Assembly: GCA_934661135.1 (NCBI GenBank)
Contig: CAKUJA010000096.1
Span: forward strand, 1-7,828
Reading direction: 5' to 3'
DNA from: an uncultured Oscillospiraceae bacterium
GTDB lineage: Bacteria > Bacillota > Clostridia > Oscillospirales > Oscillospiraceae
Length of the DNA: 7,828 nt
A program made the translations under genes and the position numbers. Position 1 is the first letter of the stretch. Each line of letters begins with the position of its first letter. The notes under the pieces are model-generated. The model had not been told where the DNA came from, did no database searches, and saw nothing but the letters and a program-made list of their open reading frames with translations. Positions 5,426 through 7,828 of the stretch are shown here, piece by piece.

Positions 5426-6694
5426 ATGGCAAAAAAACTTCCCTTCACGCTTGCGCAGGCCGAGACCTGGCGCGAGACATACCCCACGCCGTTCTATGTG
5501 TATGACGAAGCCGGTATTACAAAATGCGTAACGGATTTATACCGCGCATTCGCCTGGAATCCGGGGTTCTGCGAGTATTTTGCGGTAAAAGCGACACCGA
5601 CGCCCGGCATTCTGCGGCTGCTTCAGCGGCTCGGCTGCGGCGCAGACTGCGCCTCCATCCCGGAGCTGATGCTCGCGGAGCGCTCCGGCATCACCGGCCG
5701 GAAGATCATGTTCTCCTCGAATGAAACCTCGGATGCGGAGTATCGGGCCGCCTGTCGCGTCGGCGCGATCATCAATCTCGACGACCTGACGCAAGTCGAA
5801 CACCTTGAACGCGCCGCCGGCATTCCGGAGACCGTCTGCTGCCGCTATAACCCAGGCCAGTTCCAGAATACAAACGAGATCATGGGGCACCAGTACGATT
5901 CCAAATTCGGCATGACGCCGCCGCAGCTCATGCAGGCGCTTGCCATACTGAAAGAAAAGGGCGTCAAGCGCTTTGGCGTCCACGCAATGCTCTCAAGCTG
6001 CTCGCTTGACGAAGCATATTACCCGGCGCTGGCACGGGAGCTGTTTACACTTGCGCTGCACATCCGTGAGGAGCTTGGCATTACACTCTCGTTTATCGAC
6101 CTCTCCGGCGGCATTGGAATTCCCTACCGCCCCGAGGAGCGCGCCGTGGACATCTTCGCAATCGGTGAAGGCGTCCGGCAGGTTTATAATGAATTGCTGA
6201 CGAAAAACGGCATCTCGCTCGATATTTATACCGAAATGGGGCGCTATATCACCGCGCCTTACGGCCATCTGCTGACAACCGCCATCGGCGAGAAGCACAT
6301 CTACAAGGAATACGTGGGCGTGGATGCCACAGCCTGCGACCTGATGCGCCCGGCCATGTACGGCGCCTACCATGAGATCACGGTGCTCGGCAAGGAAAAT
6401 GCCGTGGCGGATACCGTGGTCGACGTTGTCGGCTCTCTCTGCGAAAACAACGACAAATTTGCGGTCAACCGCGCCTTGCCGAAGATCGAGCTCGGCGACA
6501 TCCTGGTCATCTCCGACGCGGGCGCGCACGGCCATTCCATGGGATACAACTACAACGGCAAGATGCGCTGCGCGGAGTTTCTGCTGCACAAAGACGGCAG
6601 CCTGACCATGGTGCGCCGCGCCGAAACGCCGTCGGATTATTTCGCCACGCTCGACGTTGACGGCGCCTTTACCGGCGCGGAGGGACTGCTTTGA
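5426..6694 (+). CDS. lysA: Diaminopimelate decarboxylase, clostridial/archaeal-type clade
   Basis: PLP-dependent decarboxylation of meso-DAP to L-lysine, the last pathway step. The 422 residues form a fold-III (alanine racemase-like) barrel followed by a beta domain. FAVKATP (52-58) holds the PLP lysine Lys55. GADCAS (72-77), the phosphate-binding SGGIGIPY (227-234), EMGRY (270-274), SLCENNDKF (337-345) with the active-site Cys339-Glu340, and SDAGAHGHSMGYNYNG (363-378) follow. Several motifs differ from E. coli or Bacillus LysA: HAMLSS replaces HVGSQ, EMGRY replaces EPGR, and CENNDKF replaces CESGD. These substitutions match a separate DAP decarboxylase clade I know from clostridia and some archaea, so they look like clade features rather than damage. 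The ATG at 5426 lies 10 nt after dapH, and its GAGGG overlaps the dapH stop. Decarboxylation of a related amino acid cannot be excluded from sequence, but the operon argues for DAP. Confidence 0.9.
   Translation: MAKKLPFTLAQAETWRETYPTPFYVYDEAGITKCVTDLYRAFAWNPGFCEYFAVKATPTPGILRLLQRLGCGADCASIPELMLAERSGITGRKIMFSSNETSDAEYRAACRVGAIINLDDLTQVEHLERAAGIPETVCCRYNPGQFQNTNEIMGHQYDSKFGMTPPQLMQALAILKEKGVKRFGVHAMLSSCSLDEAYYPALARELFTLALHIREELGITLSFIDLSGGIGIPYRPEERAVDIFAIGEGVRQVYNELLTKNGISLDIYTEMGRYITAPYGHLLTTAIGEKHIYKEYVGVDATACDLMRPAMYGAYHEITVLGKENAVADTVVDVVGSLCENNDKFAVNRALPKIELGDILVISDAGAHGHSMGYNYNGKMRCAEFLLHKDGSLTMVRRAETPSDYFATLDVDGAFTGAEGLL
6679..6685 (+). promoter_or_regulatory. Ribosome binding site of the aminotransferase gene
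   Basis: GGAGGGA inside the end of lysA is the only strong site. It is 5 nt from an in-frame TTG at 6691, which overlaps the lysA stop, and 11 nt from the ATG at 6697. Spacing favours TTG, while alignment of the protein N-terminus favours ATG. Confidence 0.6.
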
Positions 6695-6696
6695 GC

Positions 6697-7828
6697 ATGG
6701 CCGACGCGCTGAACAGCGCAATCTACGGCGCAAAACGCAGCGCCATCCGCGAATATTCCCGGCTGGCCGCGCAGACGCCCGGCTGCGTCGCCCTGACACT
6801 GGGCGAACCCGATTTCGATACACCGCAGCCGGTTGAAGCCGCCGTTGCCGACGCGTTTTTCAACCACGAAACGCACTACATCCAAAACAACGGCTCGCCG
6901 GCACTGCGCGAAACCATTGCGGCCTTTGAACACGAGCGAAACGGCATGGACTATTCCGCAGACGAGGTCATCGTAACCGCAGGGGCGACCGAAGCGCTGT
7001 TTGTCGCGCTGTTCGGAATCCTGAACCCCGGCGACGAGGTCATCGTGCCGACGCCCGCATTTGTCCTCTATGAGGAGATCATCGGCCTTTGCCGCGGGAA
7101 ATTCGTCCCACTGGACACCCGCGCAGACGCCTTCCAGATCGACGGCGCCAAGCTGCGCGCGGCCATCACGCCGCGCACCAAGGCAATTATTCTAAATTCC
7201 CCGAATAACCCGACCGGCTGCATCTATACGCCGGAAAGTCTCGCTGCCATCCGCGACGCCGTAGCCGGGCAGGGCATTTTCGTCATTTGCGACGACGTCT
7301 ACCGCCAGCTCATCTACACCAGCGAGTACCACAGCTTTGCCGAATTCCGCGACCTGCGGGAGCAGCTTCTCGTCGTGCAGAGCTTCTCCAAGCCCTATGC
7401 CATGACCGGCTGGCGCGTCGGCTACCTGCTGGCGGATGCCGCCGTCAAGGAGCGGCTGGAGCTGCTGCATCAATTCATGGTGGTGTCCGCTCCGGCGCCG
7501 TTCCAGCGCGCCTGCGTGACCGCGCTCGGGCAGAGCGTGGAGCCGATGCTGGCGGTCTACCGCAAGCGGCGGGAATATATTCTGTCCCGGCTGCGCGCAA
7601 TGGAACTGGATGTTGCGGAACCGCTTGGCGCGTTCTATGTGTTCCCGTCTATCGCAAAATTTGGCCTTCCCTCGGCGGAATTCTGCCGCCGGATGATCCG
7701 CGAAGTCGGGTTGGCCGCAACGCCGGGCGACTGCTTCGGCGCGGAGGGTTACATCCGCCTGACCTATTGCTATGGCGATGACGCACTGAAAACCGGCCTT
7801 GACCGGCTGGAACAGTTTTGTGCAACAC
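6697..7828 (+). CDS. patA: N-acetyl-LL-diaminopimelate aminotransferase, PatA type (3' end cut by window)
   Basis: Fold-I PLP aminotransferase, expected to convert N-acetyl-2-amino-6-oxopimelate with glutamate to N-acetyl-LL-DAP, the step after DapH. 377 codons are visible with no stop before the window edge; B. subtilis PatA is only slightly longer, so few residues should be missing. Seen in order: TLGEPDF (34-40), TAGATEA (94-100), NSPNNPTG (167-174) with PLP-contacting Asn171, CDDVY (198-202) with Asp199 facing the pyridine nitrogen, SFSKPYAMTGWRVGY (229-243) with PLP Lys232 and phosphate-binding Arg240, and YIRLTY (352-357) with carboxylate-binding Arg354. The end, GAFYVFPSIAKFG (311-323), resembles B. 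subtilis PatA closely. From the ATG at 6697 the N-terminus lines up with PatA without a gap; a TTG at 6691 would add two residues. The gap to lysA is 2 nt. Class I aminotransferases are easily misassigned, but the dapH operon supports this role. Confidence 0.88.
   Translation, partial: MADALNSAIYGAKRSAIREYSRLAAQTPGCVALTLGEPDFDTPQPVEAAVADAFFNHETHYIQNNGSPALRETIAAFEHERNGMDYSADEVIVTAGATEALFVALFGILNPGDEVIVPTPAFVLYEEIIGLCRGKFVPLDTRADAFQIDGAKLRAAITPRTKAIILNSPNNPTGCIYTPESLAAIRDAVAGQGIFVICDDVYRQLIYTSEYHSFAEFRDLREQLLVVQSFSKPYAMTGWRVGYLLADAAVKERLELLHQFMVVSAPAPFQRACVTALGQSVEPMLAVYRKRREYILSRLRAMELDVAEPLGAFYVFPSIAKFGLPSAEFCRRMIREVGLAATPGDCFGAEGYIRLTYCYGDDALKTGLDRLEQFCAT

Noticed and set aside
4528..5487. 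A 319-codon open frame on the minus strand opposite dapB end, dapH and the lysA start
   Set aside because: It lies antisense to well-recognised genes, its Asp/Ala/Gly-rich product has no recognisable domain, and long antisense frames are expected where codon third positions are mostly C or G.
5993..6823. A 276-codon minus-strand frame opposite lysA and the start of patA
   Set aside because: It is antisense to conserved catalytic motifs, gives an Arg/Val/His-rich product with no family resemblance, and has no promoter or convincing ribosome site.

Overview
The window looks like chromosomal DNA of a GC-rich Firmicute, most likely a clostridial (Oscillospirales/Ruminococcaceae-like) anaerobe. 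The clues are strong AGGAGG-type ribosome binding sites, an L-box lysine riboswitch ending in an intrinsic terminator, the acetylase-type diaminopimelate (DAP) pathway, a clostridial/archaeal-type LysA, and a C/G-rich third codon position. This placement is inferred from gene content and style, not from a database search.

Layout. Bases 1-177 are non-coding and hold three inverted repeats. Bases 178-2369 on the minus strand form a two-gene operon: a duplicated multi-pass membrane protein of the DUF1538 family, then a tandem PII-like protein, joined by a TGATG stop/start overlap. Bases 2370-2985 are a divergent regulatory region. A minus-strand promoter (2401-2429) serves the membrane-protein operon. 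A plus-strand promoter (2610-2638) serves the lysine operon and is followed by a 5' leader hairpin, a full lysine aptamer (2685-2869), a possible antiterminator and a terminator (2915-2945). Bases 2986-7828 on the plus strand carry dapA-dapB-dapH-lysA-patA, tightly packed, with patA cut by the window end.

How the genes work together. DapA condenses pyruvate with aspartate semialdehyde, DapB reduces the product to tetrahydrodipicolinate, DapH acetylates it, PatA transaminates it to N-acetyl-LL-DAP, and LysA decarboxylates meso-DAP to lysine. The deacetylase (DapL) and epimerase (DapF) needed between PatA and LysA are not in the window. Lysine binding to the leader RNA should stop transcription before dapA, so one sensor controls the whole unit.

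Most of the window is a well-understood pathway. The points worth a second look are an exact 11-nt tandem duplication inside the lysine aptamer, an Ala/Pro-rich insertion in DapB coded by a TGCCGC microrepeat, and the poorly characterised DUF1538/PII-like pair, which may be a ligand-gated transport system. I saw no mobile element, CRISPR array, tRNA or rRNA.
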